From positions 22,210,174 to 22,274,173 of the forward strand of contig OY735203.1 of assembly GCA_963457665.1 (NCBI GenBank): a stretch of 64,000 nucleotides of DNA, given 5' to 3'. The DNA comes from Thysanoteuthis rhombus (lineage: Eukaryota; Mollusca; Cephalopoda; Oegopsida; Thysanoteuthidae). The notes beneath the pieces are model-generated. The model saw only the letters and a program-made list of their open reading frames with translations. It did no database searches and had not been told where the DNA came from. Positions 34,770-46,888 of this stretch are shown here, one piece after another. How positions within the stretch are numbered: the stretch's first letter is position 1; each line of letters begins with the position of its first letter. Both the position numbers and the translations under genes were made by a program.

Positions 34770-37345
34770 CAACTTTCGAAGAGGTACAAGCTGAATGTCA
34801 AAGTTTATGCTCCCACTCAGTCAAACAAAGAAGAAATAGACAACTTCTATGATGACTTGAACTCCCTGCTGCAAGATACTAAAAATACTTCAATGTCAGC
34901 ATTGGTGATTTCAACTCATAGGTAGGACAAGAGTACGAGCAGTGTGTTAGCGGATTTGGATTCAAAATAAAGAAAGATTGGGATGAAAATCTTGCAAACT
35001 TTGCAACTGTGAAGGACTCCAAAACTATGAATACATTTTTCAAAAGGAAACCCTATGGAAGAAACCAAACAAGAAATAGACTACATCCTAACGGGCAAAA
35101 GTGATATCATCAAAGACATTCAAATTCTAAACCTAGTAAACATATGAACTGGCCATAGAATGTTATGATGTAAGATAAAAAATGCAGAAATATGTTCCAT
35201 ACTGAATAGTAACCGCTAAACATGCCAATTGAACTCATCGAATCTTTCAAGCCAGGATTGAAAAACAGAAATAAAATCCTTACCAAGGAGAACAATACCA
35301 ACATCAACGAACTCCTTAAGAGAATAATAACGTCTCTATAGAAGCTGCCACTATGTTTAAACCAAAAAACTCATAAACCATTAGTAAAATCTCACATACA
35401 ACCATAGAACTCATTAAAAAGCGCAGAAACCTCAAACCACTACCAAAAATAAAGAGAAACATGGAGGAGACCAAACTGAACAAAACAATCAGAATCAGAT
35501 TGAGAGAAAACAAAAGAAAGTATAAAACGGCACTATTGGAAAAAAAAAACATCAGGGCTGCAAAGCAATAAGCAAAGCATTCAGTCTAGGACAGAAACGA
35601 AGAACTATCGTACTCGGACAGAACGGTGATATAGCAACAGACAAAAACAGAATAGTCGAACTTGCGAGAGAATTCTACCAAAAACTTTACTCTTCAAGAC
35701 ATGGACAACAAAACCACGAACAGGATACACAAGAAGCGGACAATCAGTTTGAGGACCTCCCAGAAGTTACTCCTTGGGATGTAAAATAAGACATAAATAA
35801 AGGAAAAGCCCCCGGACCAGATAATATCACTATCAATCTACTCAGAAAAGCTGGTAAGATCGTCATCAAGAAACAAGATACTTTATTCAAATTATGTCTA
35901 ACACGACAATCATAATCTTTTCACATAAAAAATGGCAAAACCACAGCCCTAGAACCCTACAAAACAGCATTTACAAACTTTTCTCAAAAAATCATCATCA
36001 AACAGACCACTACAACACTAAATGAGAAATAACCACAAGAACAGGCTGGATTTGGAAGAAGTTAATCGACCATGTACTGTCACCTTTCATTTAATCAGCT
36101 GAAAGAAAAAGCAGTAAAATACAAAATGCCACACGCCATACCATTTATAGGTTTCAATTGGAAATTCCAATGGTCATGAGGATTATAACTCTACAAGATA
36201 TAAACATTGTATACGTCAGAGTACTACAACGTATACAAAGCCACTCCTTTATTAGGCTACACTAAGATTCTGAACCCTTCCAACACAAAAAAGAGTAAGT
36301 CAAGGTGAGACCAGCTCACCCAACTCACCACATTTGCAGACATCAAAAAAGTTTTCGACTCATGAGTCCATTCCTCTGCAAGGTGAAGACCTTGTATACG
36401 TCACAGTACTACAACATGTATGCAATCACAGCAACTTCTTTATCAGGCTACGTGATGACTTTGTACCTTTTAAGCTCCAAAAAAGAGTAACACAATGTGA
36501 TAATAGCTCACCCAAGCACTTCACAGCCTGTCTCGAGATGATGTTCCGGAACATGAATTATGAGAATTGAGGAATCAAAAATGGCGCCTAATATCTGTGA
36601 AACCTTGCATTTGCAGCCGACCTCGTCCTTTTGCAGAAACTTATAGGACTTCTAACTATTGCTTGATGAACCAAAACAATAAAGTAAGAGAGTCAGCTTA
36701 TATATGTACTTTAGTAAAACAAAGTCCATGTGCAACAATCAGATCGAGAATAAGACGACAATTGTCAAAATCGAAGATACAAAACTGGAGAAAGTAGACA
36801 AAATCTACGCAGGACACCAAATTTTCATGAAAATCATAAGAGAGGAAATCAAGGGAAGGATTACTCTTGGATGACAAGAAGAGTATACAACCGATGCATT
36901 CTCATGATAGTCACTTATGGAACTGAAACATGGAACCTAACCAAGAGACAGAGTTGCAAATTGAGAAGCATCCAACATGTGAATGAGAGAATCGTGCTCA
37001 ACCTCACATGGAGAGATCACAAAAGAGTACAGTATATCAAGAAGGAAACAGGTGTCCGAGACATCATATAATCAATTAGATAAGTTAAATGGCAATGGGC
37101 AGACCATGCTGCAAAAATGACAGACAACCAATGGACATCATGATCCACTACATAGATCCCCATAGATCACATGCATAACTGAGGCCGGCAGAGTACAAGA
37201 TTGGAAGACAAACCAGACGAATCGAGAAAATATTTGCTCTGCAACGCCCACTATGGAAAAATGTGTCGGTCCTTAGTAAGGTTAAAATCCAACGACGGAG
37301 GATAAAAGACTGATGATGAAGATAGTGTTGATGCAACAAAGTCTA
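34770..37345 (+). mobile_element. RTE-clade LINE, best preserved copy, many stops
   Basis: Frames followed in order give an endonuclease domain with VYAPTQSNKEEIDNFYDDLN at about 34798-34860, SIGDFNS near 34895, a WDENLANF piece and QEIDYILTGKSD near 35070. The linker NGDIATDKNRIVELAREFYQ then KLYSS lies at 35620-35695. The reverse transcriptase has DLPEVTPWDVK and INKGKAPGPDNITINLLRKA at 35755-35855, QAGFGR near 36045, HFTACLEMMFRNMNYE near 36520-36565, and AFAADLVLL near 36615. The last is the catalytic FADD box, with the first Asp lost and FADD reading as AADL. The C-terminal region reads RRVYNRCILMIVTYGTETWN then LTKRQSCKLRSIQ at about 36872-36980, and VKWQWADHAAKMTDNQWTS near 37085. About 2.6 kb, with stops and frameshifts and a damaged active site, so it is inactive. 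Confidence 0.9.
36195..36500 (+). repeat. 185-bp tandem duplication inside the LINE
   Basis: TTGTATACGTCAGAGTACTA at 36207 recurs as TTGTATACGTCACAGTACTA at 36392. After it TTTATTAGGCTAC matches TTTATCAGGCTAC, and AAAAAAGAGTAA followed by a GCTCACCCAA phrase appears in both. The copies differ clearly, so the duplication is old. Confidence 0.65.
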
Positions 37346-37349
37346 CAAT

Positions 37350-37655
37350 TAGTTTGATGCCCTAGCACATTTGAAGTCTTTGACCGAATAATATTTCATA
37401 AGTATTAACTAAGAACAGATAACAATCGTAGTTTTCACATATCAGTCAAGGTAAATTATTCTCTTATTGTCTTCCCGTCTTCTACATTCTATTCTGCCGC
37501 AACCATGATTGCATTTCGCATGTCCAGCGGTCTTCCAAAGAATAGAACTCTAATGCAACGTTTTGGGGGCAGTGTTGTCATATCAAATGTTTTTTCTCCA
37601 AAATACTGATGTTTCTGGTAACATTTCGATGATTATCAAACAGATAAAGCGATAA
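37350..37655. other. Unannotated intergenic DNA
   Basis: The LINE tail runs out here; no gene is recognised. Confidence 0.4.
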
Positions 37656-37659
37656 AAAT

Positions 37660-37679
37660 GATATATATATATATACATA

Positions 37680-37738
<59 letters not shown>
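37660..37738. repeat. (TA)n microsatellite
   Basis: About 79 bases of TA with a CATATATATG interruption near the left end. Confidence 0.96.
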
Positions 37739-37739
<1 letters not shown>

Positions 37740-37740
<1 letters not shown>

Positions 37741-37974
37741 TTACATTCAGCATGAGGCCTCTAGTAGCCCTGACAACAAAACCTACCCACAATGCATAGC
37801 CCCTGGCAGTGGACTCTGGTTCCACATGGTACATTTTAATTCCCACTCTCACAACGCAAACCACTGATGATGGGAGAAATCCTGAAACATGTATGGACTA
37901 TTGACATATAAGGATTAATAAACCTTACCACCAAAAACTTCACTCCCGAGTCTGTCTCACTCTCTAAAGTACAC

Positions 37975-37976
<2 letters not shown>
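37740..37976 (+). repeat. Probable transposon-tail fragment between two (TA)n tracts
   Basis: A 235-base unique-looking block is bounded on both sides by (TA)n. It holds CACTGATGATGGGAGAAATC then CTGAAACATGTATGG, a TGATGA..GAAACRTG-type phrase resembling the motif in the loop at 31.2 kb, and ends in AATAAACCTTACCACC. The block is likely a short mobile sequence with microsatellite ends, but I cannot name it. Confidence 0.35.

Positions 37977-38020
<44 letters not shown>
37977..38020. repeat. (TA)n microsatellite
   Basis: About 44 bases of pure TA. Confidence 0.96.
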
Positions 38021-38021
<1 letters not shown>

Positions 38022-38645
38022 GAAATGTTTCTAAGTATTGATGTTTCATGGACTCATTTTAAAAGTAAAATGGAAAATAGACTTGGCAACACGGTTTGCG
38101 ATCCTGATTTCTTATTTGCGCGTGGCAAAGATGCTGACACTCATCCTCAGGCACAAACAAGAAAGACGACAACATTATCTCGTCTCCTGCAGCACCTTTT
38201 CCAACGCTACTGTTATCGCTATTCATCAAGATAAAATGGCGTTGACGCTTGGCTTCCTTGCAAATGCTTCCCAGCATATGCTCCGCCTCGTCCTTTCTTA
38301 GTGTACGTTATGGCAATGAATGGTGGAAGAATCCGTGTTCATCTCTGAGCATTTTGCATCAGCTAGTCATATTTCTTCTTTTTTTTTTCTTATAATTCCT
38401 CATCTTCGCCATTACATCTGGTGTATACTGAGGCTCATTTAAGTGTAGGATTCCCTTTGGCGCAGACAGTAATTTGATCCAAATAATCCATCATTGCACA
38501 ATTAATAATTGCCGCAGTCATTAGAGAATTGTCTGAAAAAAAAGTTCGTAGATAGATAAACATAACTGTAAACATCTCCTGCCAGACTATTTCCATATGT
38601 AAAAATATGCTTAACATGATTGATTTTTCCCCGTCTGTGTGTGAA
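38021..38645. other. Unannotated intergenic DNA
   Basis: Overlapping open frames on both strands at 38025-38301 have more balanced composition than the surroundings but match nothing I know. A non-coding repeat with higher GC content is the likelier source. Confidence 0.35.
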
Positions 38646-38647
38646 TG

Positions 38648-38695
38648 TCTCTCTCTCCCTCCCCCTTTCTCTCTCTGTCTGTCCGTCTGCCTCTC

Positions 38696-38770
<75 letters not shown>

Positions 38771-38772
38771 TT
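38648..38772. repeat. Compound CT-rich and (TA)n microsatellite
   Basis: A CTCT/CTGTCTGT-type pyrimidine run (about 50 bases) passes directly into about 72 bases of TA. Confidence 0.93.
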
Positions 38773-38984
38773 ACTGGAGCACTGTTTTATGTTGCATTAT
38801 TGATATCTTGGCCCTGCTTTATTTTAATTCAATGAAAATAATCATATTCGGGAATTCAATTTCTTTTTATTACTTTTTCTGTTAAAATAATTTTCAAAGA
38901 AAGAAATATTTTTGATGATATATATTTGTTATGAGCTTAGCTCCGAAATAATATTTGGAGCTTCTCTTTACGTCCGTCGTAGGA

Positions 38985-39075
38985 AGTGGCCAGAGAGGTA
39001 ATGAAGGAATGACAAGCCTTCCCACAATCGTTGCATGAGAATGTCTGGATGTTGGTGGAAGCTCCTGCTTTTCAA
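38985..39075 (-). mobile_element. LINE C-terminal zinc-knuckle fragment
   Basis: The minus strand reads GASTNIQTFSCNDCGKACHS then FITSLATSYDGRKEK. Many CR1/Jockey-type LINEs end with a Cys-x2-Cys-Gly-x2-Cys knuckle of this shape (FTCxxCGRxCxSRIGLxSH). The final His/Cys ligands are not recognisable and no polymerase lies upstream on this strand, so it is a scrap. Confidence 0.45.
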
Positions 39076-39079
39076 ATCT

Positions 39080-39895
39080 CTTTTATCTACTCCTGCTGTG
39101 CGCATAATTCCAGCTCAGAAATTACTTGGTCGACCCCGTGTTACTACACGTCCCTGTTGACTTTTTTGGTATGATGCTTCAAGGAAGTAGGTCTTTTTTC
39201 CAGGGATTCCAAATGATTAAAAATTTGGCATCGGATAAGAAAATACATGAAAAGTGGTTTTAGTGGTACAAAATATTAATTTTCTTCTAATTAGCAGATG
39301 CATTGTAAAAATAAAGTAGGGGAAAAATTTTTAATTTGATAAAAAAAAAAAATCCTCAAAAACTTCTTTCGATTGGCTCTCTCACCAGAAGTTGGTCTTT
39401 CGAAAACTGTTGGATAAACGGAGATGATCTGATCACCTTGAGATATTTTGTAAAAGTTTTAGCCTAAAACAAACTCTTTTTTTTTAACGGTAAAGCCTTT
39501 TTAATTAAATTGCACCTCAAGCACGTTTTGATTTTGGTTCATCACGCCGGTAACTCATTGCACGTCTCTCCAACATATTCTAAACGGTATTTTCGTAGTT
39601 ATGCAAATTATTACCACACATTATATCGAAAAATTTCTGACGGGTCATACTTTGACGACAGTATCAATTGACCCCACTGATTCCATCACCAACATAATGT
39701 CTTTCTTAGCCGGGGTTGAATTCATTGAAGCTAAGATGAATAGACCGTATAGCAAGGATTGGATACCAAAAACCCTTTCGATCGATGAGTTGATATTTTT
39801 GCAAGCCAAACAATAATACCCACCCACACACATGCACACACATACACTCACACACACATCAATGCTATTCCAACGTAGGAATAGAGCATTTTTTT
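39080..39895. other. Unannotated intergenic DNA
   Basis: The plus-strand frame at 39601-39816 (71 codons, ends TLSIDELIFLQAKQ) has protein-like composition but no family I recognise and no clear splice sites. A CA run follows at about 39823-39857. Confidence 0.35.
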
Positions 39896-39904
39896 TGGAT
39901 GGGG

Positions 39905-40120
39905 GATATATGCGTGATTAAACATATCACTCGAATTCAACCTTACTGACCTTCCAGCTCAGGCAAATATAAGATGCTAGCCTCATGGTCTGAAGCGGAG
40001 GTTTTGATCCTATCTTGTGGTACTGGATAGGATGATACATAGTCTGTAGCTACACTGAAGAGTTGTAATACAACAAAACAGCCGTCTGTGGATGACACAA
40101 CAATGTATATATATATATGC
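39905..40120 (-). repeat. Dispersed repeat family A, minus copy
   Basis: Reverse-complemented, the block reads CATTGTTGTG, GGCTGTTTTGTTGTATTACA, CTCTTCAGTGTAGCTACAGA, CCTATCCAGTACCACAAGAT, AGGATCAAAACCTCC and GTCAGTAAGGTTGAATTCGA. This is the same order as the copy at 29.84-30.08 kb. On its own strand it too is preceded by a (TA)n tract (40108-40119), as in that copy. Confidence 0.75.
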
Positions 40121-40124
40121 ATGG

Positions 40125-40160
40125 GTGCGTGTGTGTGTGTGTATGTGTGTGTGTGTATGA
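40125..40160. repeat. (TG)n microsatellite
   Basis: About 36 bases of TG with one TATG interruption, next to the family A copy. Confidence 0.9.
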
Positions 40161-40164
40161 CAAT

Positions 40165-41155
40165 ACTGATTTGAATTTTGTCTTTGAGAAATGGTTTTTA
40201 TTGTCCTGCTTTTATGAAAATGAATATCATAAATTTGACTCGTGCCTTATCACGCATTTATTCGTTTGAAAACCTTTGATAGTCTAAAAAAAGGCTCCAG
40301 TATTAGGGGAAATTGTGACGATTGAACTCGATATAGCCATGTATATGCTTGTTCAACGAATATTATAACTATTGCTCCATGACGAGTGACAATCTTAAAC
40401 ACAGGATGCCAGCATCAATCATATTATGTTTGAGTCTACGTATTTAATCAAGATATTTACAGCAAATGCCAAAAGTGTCCGACTCATTTGAAAAGGCTTA
40501 TTACAACATATCCTCCTCTGAATTGACGGAATTCTAATAAAAAGATTTCTGATTTTTATGCATATCTTTAATCATTTTTCAAAAATTAAAAGAAACAATA
40601 TAATTTCTGAACTTTTGACGAATTTCTAACAATGTTTAAGCTGTATGAAGATGTTGTAATGCATACTTTGAAACACTCTGGATACTTCCTTCCACTCACT
40701 GCCGTTGAGACCAGTCGTGAATAAAAAATATCTAGATATTCCCACAAGAGGCCGACATTTCCATGCTTGCATTTGTCCATCTTGGATGGGATTTTTTTTT
40801 TCACAAGGAATCTATTTTCTTCCTTGTTTTATCCGTTTTCGTGTATATTTTCTTTGTTTGAATCAACTCATAAAATATATCATTCCACCCACTGAATAGA
40901 TGATACATCAATCCCTAGACGTATACTTATAAAAACACTGATGGCAACAACAATGATAACAAGGTTAATAACTTTGACAAAATAAGTATGTGGTTTGTTG
41001 CAATTTCATCGTTAACGATACGCTGTTTGTTACAATTTCATTGCTAACAATTTCAGTAAGAGTCACTGTGGATGCAGACTGAGAAGATTATACTACTACT
41101 AATACTACTGCAATAATTACTGACAATAATGATAATAATAACATTGATGACAATC
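40165..41155. other. Unannotated intergenic DNA
   Basis: No gene is recognised. ATA/AAC-type trinucleotide richness appears near 40940-41150. Confidence 0.4.
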
Positions 41156-41159
41156 CATT

Positions 41160-42178
41160 ATCAAGCCACTACTGGAAAAAAAGACCTTTCCCATCTCTTC
41201 CCATAACAACAAACCAAACTTCTGCAATGTCTTTCCGACAAACCTTCGATCTCATTATTCAATGTCCTTGTACGTAGTCTTTTCATACGGCATTTACAGT
41301 CAATAGGGTACCAATCAGTTTGCCTTTCGATATATCTGCTGTCATCTGTTGCTGTTAAGTGTCCAGCCCATCTCCCACTCTGGTTTTTCCTTGGATCCAT
41401 ATTGATATTTTTCTTTTAGACTTATATTTAGCATTACCCTTTCCATGCCTCTATGAATAATTCTGGAATGGTTATCCATTCCTTTTGCATCTGCAAGTGA
41501 TACCTGGTAGGATACATTCATTGTATACTTCACACTTTATTAACAATGGCAAGCTTCTCTAAAATATTACTCTATTCATTCCAAATGATTTCCAGCCAAT
41601 CGTTATGTGTTGTTTTAATTTTACTTTCATGGCTCAACTGCATTACCTCTCAAGGCTAAACGTATTGGTCAACTTCTCAGGCCGAGTCCCTTATTTTTAT
41701 GATCCTTTTGGGGACTTTATTGTTGACCACTCTTTTTGCCTTTGATCTTTTCATTCAGAATTCTGTGATTTGTCCCGTCAGGTTTCTAGAAGGAGGTTTG
41801 CTGTAAATGGTCAATGTGATATTGTATCCTCTTATCTAACCCGTTTTATCATCTTTTTATTTTGTATCTTTGTGTATGCTAATTATTACCTTGCCACCCT
41901 AATGCATGTTCTTCATGACTTTTATGTAATTCTCAATAACACCTTGTTCTCACATTGAAATAATGACTGCCGTACGCTTTATAGAATAAAAACTTTGTCA
42001 TAATCTAGAAAAGAACGATCATAGTGTTCTAAAGCATTTTTGTGACTTTTTGATCCGTCAATATATTGTGCGACGGTCTTATATTGATGAATAACCACTT
42101 CTGGAGCCTATCTGTTCCTTTGGTTTATTTTCAACCTGAGTGCAGATTTGTCTGTTTAGTATTTTTCATAATAATCAT

Positions 42179-42238
<60 letters not shown>

Positions 42239-43660
42239 TGTGTGTGTGTGTGTGTGTGTAATAGTGTATGTGGCTGATGTTGCCTAAGTTTGATTATTTC
42301 TTTTTATGTTGAAAAAGATAATTACCGAAAGAATATTTCAGATACTTTTTTTATTGTATGTAGTGTAAATAGCTTTGCTATTCATCGTGAAAGATCTCAC
42401 TTGCATCTACCAGAAGGTTTGTGTGTATGCCGGCTTTGGCTCAAGCTTTTCCGAGTGTCATATTTCGTGGTACGAACACTTTTTTCTGCTTTGTCCGAGA
42501 TATCACTAGTATCTACTGGCTTATCAGTTTGTGATGCTTCTATTTTCGACGCATATGAATTCGCATCGTGTGATTCATCTATTCTTGATAACTCGTCCCT
42601 ACATTTGATAATTTTGCCATTTCTGCCCTTTAGTGAAAGCATTTTTTGCTTGCAGGTATGACCTGCAGCTCGACCGTGCTTTAAACTCTTCCTATTTCTG
42701 ATTGCCTCTAATATCCCAAAGTATTTTCTTCCTATTTTTTCTCTTGTACTTTTGTTTATTAGTTTCTCGATGTTTGCTATTAGTTTTATCCTCGTTTGCT
42801 TTTCCTTCCATATTTCTTATTCTTTTAGATTAATTTTAACTTGGCTTTGAGTGTTTCGCCGTATTATTCCTAACGTTCATTTTTCGTACCATCTCTGCTG
42901 TTTCCTCAACTACATTCGATGGACTGTTACTCTTTTCCTCTATGTTACTGTCGGTATTCTATAAAGTCTGCAATTTCATCTCTATCATCATTCGAGACCT
43001 CTAAATTCTCTCTACCCGTCTTCTCAGGGCATTTTGCTTCTTGAGAATCATTTCCTCCCTTTCTGTTTCGAATGAAATTTAGTTGAGCATGTTACCAATT
43101 ATATGGTTGCATTCTATATCTACTGTTTATAACGGTACTGTTTTCAAAATCATTGATCTGCTTAGCTATTATGGAGTCAATTTCGTTTTTTGCAGCACTA
43201 TTTGCACTCGTCGTATCATCCTCACGACCTCTTCATTTTTTACATCACCTGTTGCATCGTAGGTATCAGTAGAACCCACAAAAGAAGAATGTATCAGTTA
43301 CTTTTGATCTGTATCTTTCTGAGACGTTTACTTCAAAGTCGTCTCTCACATTTCTCCAACCTATTCCATATTATTTACCCTATATACCCAAACCTTTCCA
43401 TTACCTTCTTTGGCATCAAAGTCTCTCATGAGTATTATGCAATTTGTCTTCTGCCAATCCATTATTTTACTGATGCCGTAATTAAACTCTCCAATCTCCT
43501 GGTCAAAACTTTTCAAAGTTGGTGCGTAAACCTGGATTACTTTCAGTGTGTATCTTTTGCTTAGTCTTATTACAATGCAAGCTATTCTGACGGATATTCT
43601 GTCAAAACTTATAATGTTCCAAGCAATGCTGTTGTTGACCAGAAAAACCTTTGCCACAGG
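41160..43660 (-). mobile_element. RTE-clade LINE, minus strand, reverse transcriptase core lost
   Basis: On the minus strand the endonuclease begins with SLKVIQVYAPTLK-type sequence (here YTLKVIQVYAPTLKSFDQEI) and LMRDFDAKEG (family form VMGDFNAKIG) at about 43560-43400. It continues with KNEIDSIIAKQINDFENSTV then INSRYRM at about 43190-43120. A linker piece, GRNGKIIKCRDELSRI, is near 42630-42580. The C-terminal region appears at about 41455-41160 as RGMERVMLNISLKEK and GRWAGHL, then TDWYPIDCK and NNEIEGLSERH. Between 42400 and 41540 no polymerase motif can be read and a TA/TG microsatellite sits there. It is inactive. Confidence 0.75.
42183..42260. repeat. Compound (TA)n/(TG)n microsatellite inside the LINE
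   Basis: About 46 bases of TA and about 30 of TG lie where the LINE should carry its polymerase core. Confidence 0.94.
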
Positions 43661-43664
43661 ACTT

Positions 43665-44070
43665 GTTATACACTGCCCCTAATAATAAAATTAGATAATT
43701 GCTTACCTAAATATCACCTAGTGTATCGTAAGTAGCAGTGAAACCTGCAGAAAAAATGCTGAAAATAAGCAATCGCAGTATTTGTTGTTTGAATGTGCAA
43801 TAATCCGACAGAACTGTTAAAATAATTTGGCAATGTGGAAATTAGAGATTTTACAAAAAAAAAGCTGGTTAGATTGAGGATTTTTTAATTATTATGGTGA
43901 CAGGCTTGATGCATTTCGACGGAAGTCCGTCGGCATGCCTTTAGCAGAATACTCAATTGAACACACTGACTGAATGCTTCCAGCTTAACTGTATGATAAA
44001 TTCGAGATGTAACACACTGTAATCCTCAACTTGTTCACTGCCAAAATGCACTAAATCCCCTGCTCCCTCT
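43665..44070. other. Unannotated intergenic DNA
   Basis: No gene is recognised. A T-G-C-rich block near 43900-43960 has a short palindrome-like word (GACGGAAGTCCGTC). Confidence 0.4.
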
Positions 44071-44073
<3 letters not shown>

Positions 44074-44147
<74 letters not shown>

Positions 44148-44154
44148 TATATAT
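44074..44154. repeat. (TA)n microsatellite
   Basis: About 80 bases of TA with TATG and ATGT interruptions at the right end. Confidence 0.95.
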
Positions 44155-44285
44155 GCGTGACCTATCGATCTATATCGATATACGTATGCATTTTATTTGT
44201 CATACGAATCAATATACGTATCCAGATATTCGGGCTTTAATCAATAATACAAACTCACGCATGGATATATGCATATGGATGATAC

Positions 44286-44310
44286 TGTGTGTGTGTGTGT
44301 ACATACATAC

Positions 44311-44362
<52 letters not shown>
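44286..44362. repeat. Compound (TG)n/(TA)n/(TG)n/(TA)n microsatellite
   Basis: TG, CATACATA, TA, TG and TA blocks follow one another over about 77 bases. Confidence 0.94.
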
Positions 44363-44364
44363 CC

Positions 44365-45400
44365 ATCCCAGCAATAGGTCGTTGCAAATTGGAATGCAGA
44401 GAAATTAAACTTAATACCTTTTCCCTTGCAATTCTAAATTTTAATCAGTCAATTCCAATTCCAGCCAGGGACCGTTCAGAATTTGAATTATAAAAAAGAA
44501 AAAAAATAGAAAAATTATCTACTCATGGACTCACTCATCCTCCTCTTTATGCAGTGACAGAAATGCTTTGAGGGAACTGGTAATTTCGTAGGATGCACAG
44601 AATTTGGCTTAATACAACTTCCTACATATATTCAAATTTAATCAACTGATTTTAATTTCAGATAAATATTAAGTCACGACTAGACTTCAAATTCATGATT
44701 AGTTCGTCGTCCTTAATATTCTGCGAATTAGTATTGCACAATCAAGATAGAAAATAGAGATTTAATGTTTTTCAGTTGCATTAAATCAATTGAAAGTCCT
44801 TAATTAAACTTATCAGTATTTTTTCATGGAAAAGCGTCTTCCTCACTCCATAAGTAATTTGTATAGATACCAGCTTCAACAAAGATAAGGTTAACCATGG
44901 TGATAAAGCTGTTAACATGCTATAAATATAATGGTAACTATGTTTCAGTAGAGATAAATAGACCTCGAAGAGGCCAACCAAGATTATCTCCGAAAGAGCA
45001 AAATATCTCAGATATTGATGTTCAAAAATTCTGTTAAATTTGATACAATATGGAACAGCCAACCCACTCATCCGCGTCTACTATTTCAACTGTCATCTCG
45101 AAAGATAAGGACAACACCAGTAGAAACATTCCCATAGCCATCAGTGTCATTGCAGTGGTTTTCTCTAGTGACTGTCAATGACGCATTCTTGTGATTTTGC
45201 CGCTAGGTGGTGTGATTCGAGTATCTAGGTTTTTCTGCAATTCTTCTTTCATCATTACTTTGCCTTGGGTGGATGACATGTATGCGCTCCTCACTCTTTC
45301 ATCAGATTATTCCTTCCTCTCACAATTACACCTTCATGATGAAAAATACACGCTTTTATATTTTCCTCAAACAGGTTCAAGCAGGAAACAAAGCACAATT
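44365..45400. other. Unannotated intergenic DNA
   Basis: A loose repeat of about 190 bp is suggested by AATGCAGAGAAATTAAACTT..TTCTAAATTTTAATCAGTCA near 44390 and AGAATTTGGCTTAATACAAC..TTCAAATTTAATCAACTGAT near 44590. No gene is recognised. Confidence 0.4.
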
Positions 45401-45404
45401 ACTA

Positions 45405-45405
<1 letters not shown>

Positions 45406-45493
<88 letters not shown>
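45406..45493. repeat. Compound (CA)n/(TA)n microsatellite
   Basis: About 42 bases of CA pass into about 45 of TA. The 161-codon frame crossing it is not a gene. Confidence 0.95.
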
Positions 45494-45498
<5 letters not shown>

Positions 45499-45639
45499 TG
45501 TGCTTCAACAGGTTCTGGGACATATTGATGCGTGTATCTTTTATTATAATCATTCTACGGCTGCAAAACGTCAAAACTCACAAGACAATTTGAAGCAAAT
45601 GTCAATGGAAAAGGGAAAAGTTGAGAAAAATCCTAAAGA

Positions 45640-45850
45640 AACAAAAACATCAACATCTTGGAGGACATACGGGTGAAGGATGTCATAGTAATTAGGCAAC
45701 TAAAATGGAGATGCACATAGCACCAAGCAAGAAGCTAACATATGGAAGTATAGGCTAACCAATATTTACAAGTAAATGGTGTAGAAACAGAACGAGCACA
45801 AGATGAGATTGAAAACTTTACGGATAGAACATGATAGAGATAAGGGCAAT
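45640..45850 (+). mobile_element. Small RTE-clade LINE C-terminal fragment
   Basis: The plus strand reads EDIRVKDVIVIRQLKWRC at about 45660-45713, matching the family segment RVKDVIERIKxLKWRWAGH. Sequence further on (ERAQDEIENF, near 45795) may be the GRPxTRWxDEI region. No other LINE parts are visible. Confidence 0.5.
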
Positions 45851-45862
45851 CACATCAAACTG

Positions 45863-45865
<3 letters not shown>

Positions 45866-45921
<56 letters not shown>
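45866..45921. repeat. (TA)n microsatellite
   Basis: About 55 bases of pure TA directly before the tandem GC-richer repeat. Confidence 0.96.
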
Positions 45922-45923
<2 letters not shown>

Positions 45924-45929
45924 ACAGAC

Positions 45930-46428
45930 AGCAGTCTCGTTATAGACAATCCGTTTAGCATTCAACCCCCTTTTTCTGGCCAGTTCTTCAGGATCAAAGT
46001 GTAGTATCTATTCCATGGCAGAGCCCGAGGATCCGGTACTGGCACTTGCCTGTCGAATGGGTTGGAGAGGGAGTGTGTGTCAAAAACCGAGTGTGCCGGT
46101 GCATTGCATTAGCCAATGAGGTTTTACTGAGGGTACGCACTGTTAAGCGCATCGGGGAGCCTTTGGACTTGTCCTTAGGCTCTCCTATCATTACTTGGCC
46201 TAGCTGCGGGGGGTTGTTTTCCTCGGAGCAGCACTGCTCCATTGCACTTAAAGTAGCAGGTCCCCTGGTGGACGCTTTCGTGGTAGAGGTTGCTTTGGTT
46301 GCAAAGCAAACCGTAGCCACGTCGGCTGGAGCCGTTTTTGGACGGATGGTTTCCTATTCTTCCTACATAAAGCTCAACGTTGTGTCATATTTTGCTGTTG
46401 TGGGACAGCGAATAAACACCCCATCCTG
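45930..46428 (+). repeat. GC-richer repeat B, tandem copy 1
   Basis: The first of three tandem units, anchored on GATCAAA at 45992. Landmarks in order: CTGGCCAGTTCTTCAGGATC, ACTTGCCTGTCGAATG, GGGAGCCTTTGGACTTGTCC, GAGCAGCACTGCTCCATTGC, GGACGGATGGTTTCC, and a TTGTGTCATATTTTGCTGTT end. It is clearly richer in G and C than its surroundings. The 152-codon frame across it is a by-product: the frame is not kept in the other copies. Confidence 0.85.
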
Positions 46429-46888
46429 TCCCCTTTTCAGGCCTTTTGTTCGGGATCAAAATTTTGTATCTGTTCGACGGCAGACCCCGAGGCGCAGTTA
46501 CTGACACTTGCCTGTCGAATGAATGGGCCGGAGATTGGGTGTTGTGGATGGTATCAAGACTGAGTGCGCCTGTGCAGTGTTTTACTGAGGCTCCCACTGA
46601 TAAGCGCACCGGGGAGCCTTTGGACTTGTCCTTGAGCTATCCTATCATTACTCGGTCCAGCTGTGGGGGATCCACTGCCCCAGGGCTGCACTACTCCATT
46701 GCTCTAAAAGGAGCAGGTCCCCTGGTGAACGCATTCGTGATGGAGGTTGCTTTAGCTTCTACGGTTGCTTGGCCATCAAAGTTGCATCGGCTGGAGCCAT
46801 TTTTGGACGGATGGTTTCCAATTCTTCAAAGGTTAAGCGCGACTTTGTGTCATATTTTGCAGCCGTGGGACAGTGAATCAATACCAAT
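46429..46888 (+). repeat. GC-richer repeat B, tandem copy 2
   Basis: Anchored on GATCAAA at 46454, 462 bases after copy 1, with the same landmarks in order (GGGAGCCTTTGGACTTGTCC, GGACGGATGGTTTCC, TTGTGTCATATTTTGC). It differs by many substitutions and small indels. Confidence 0.85.
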
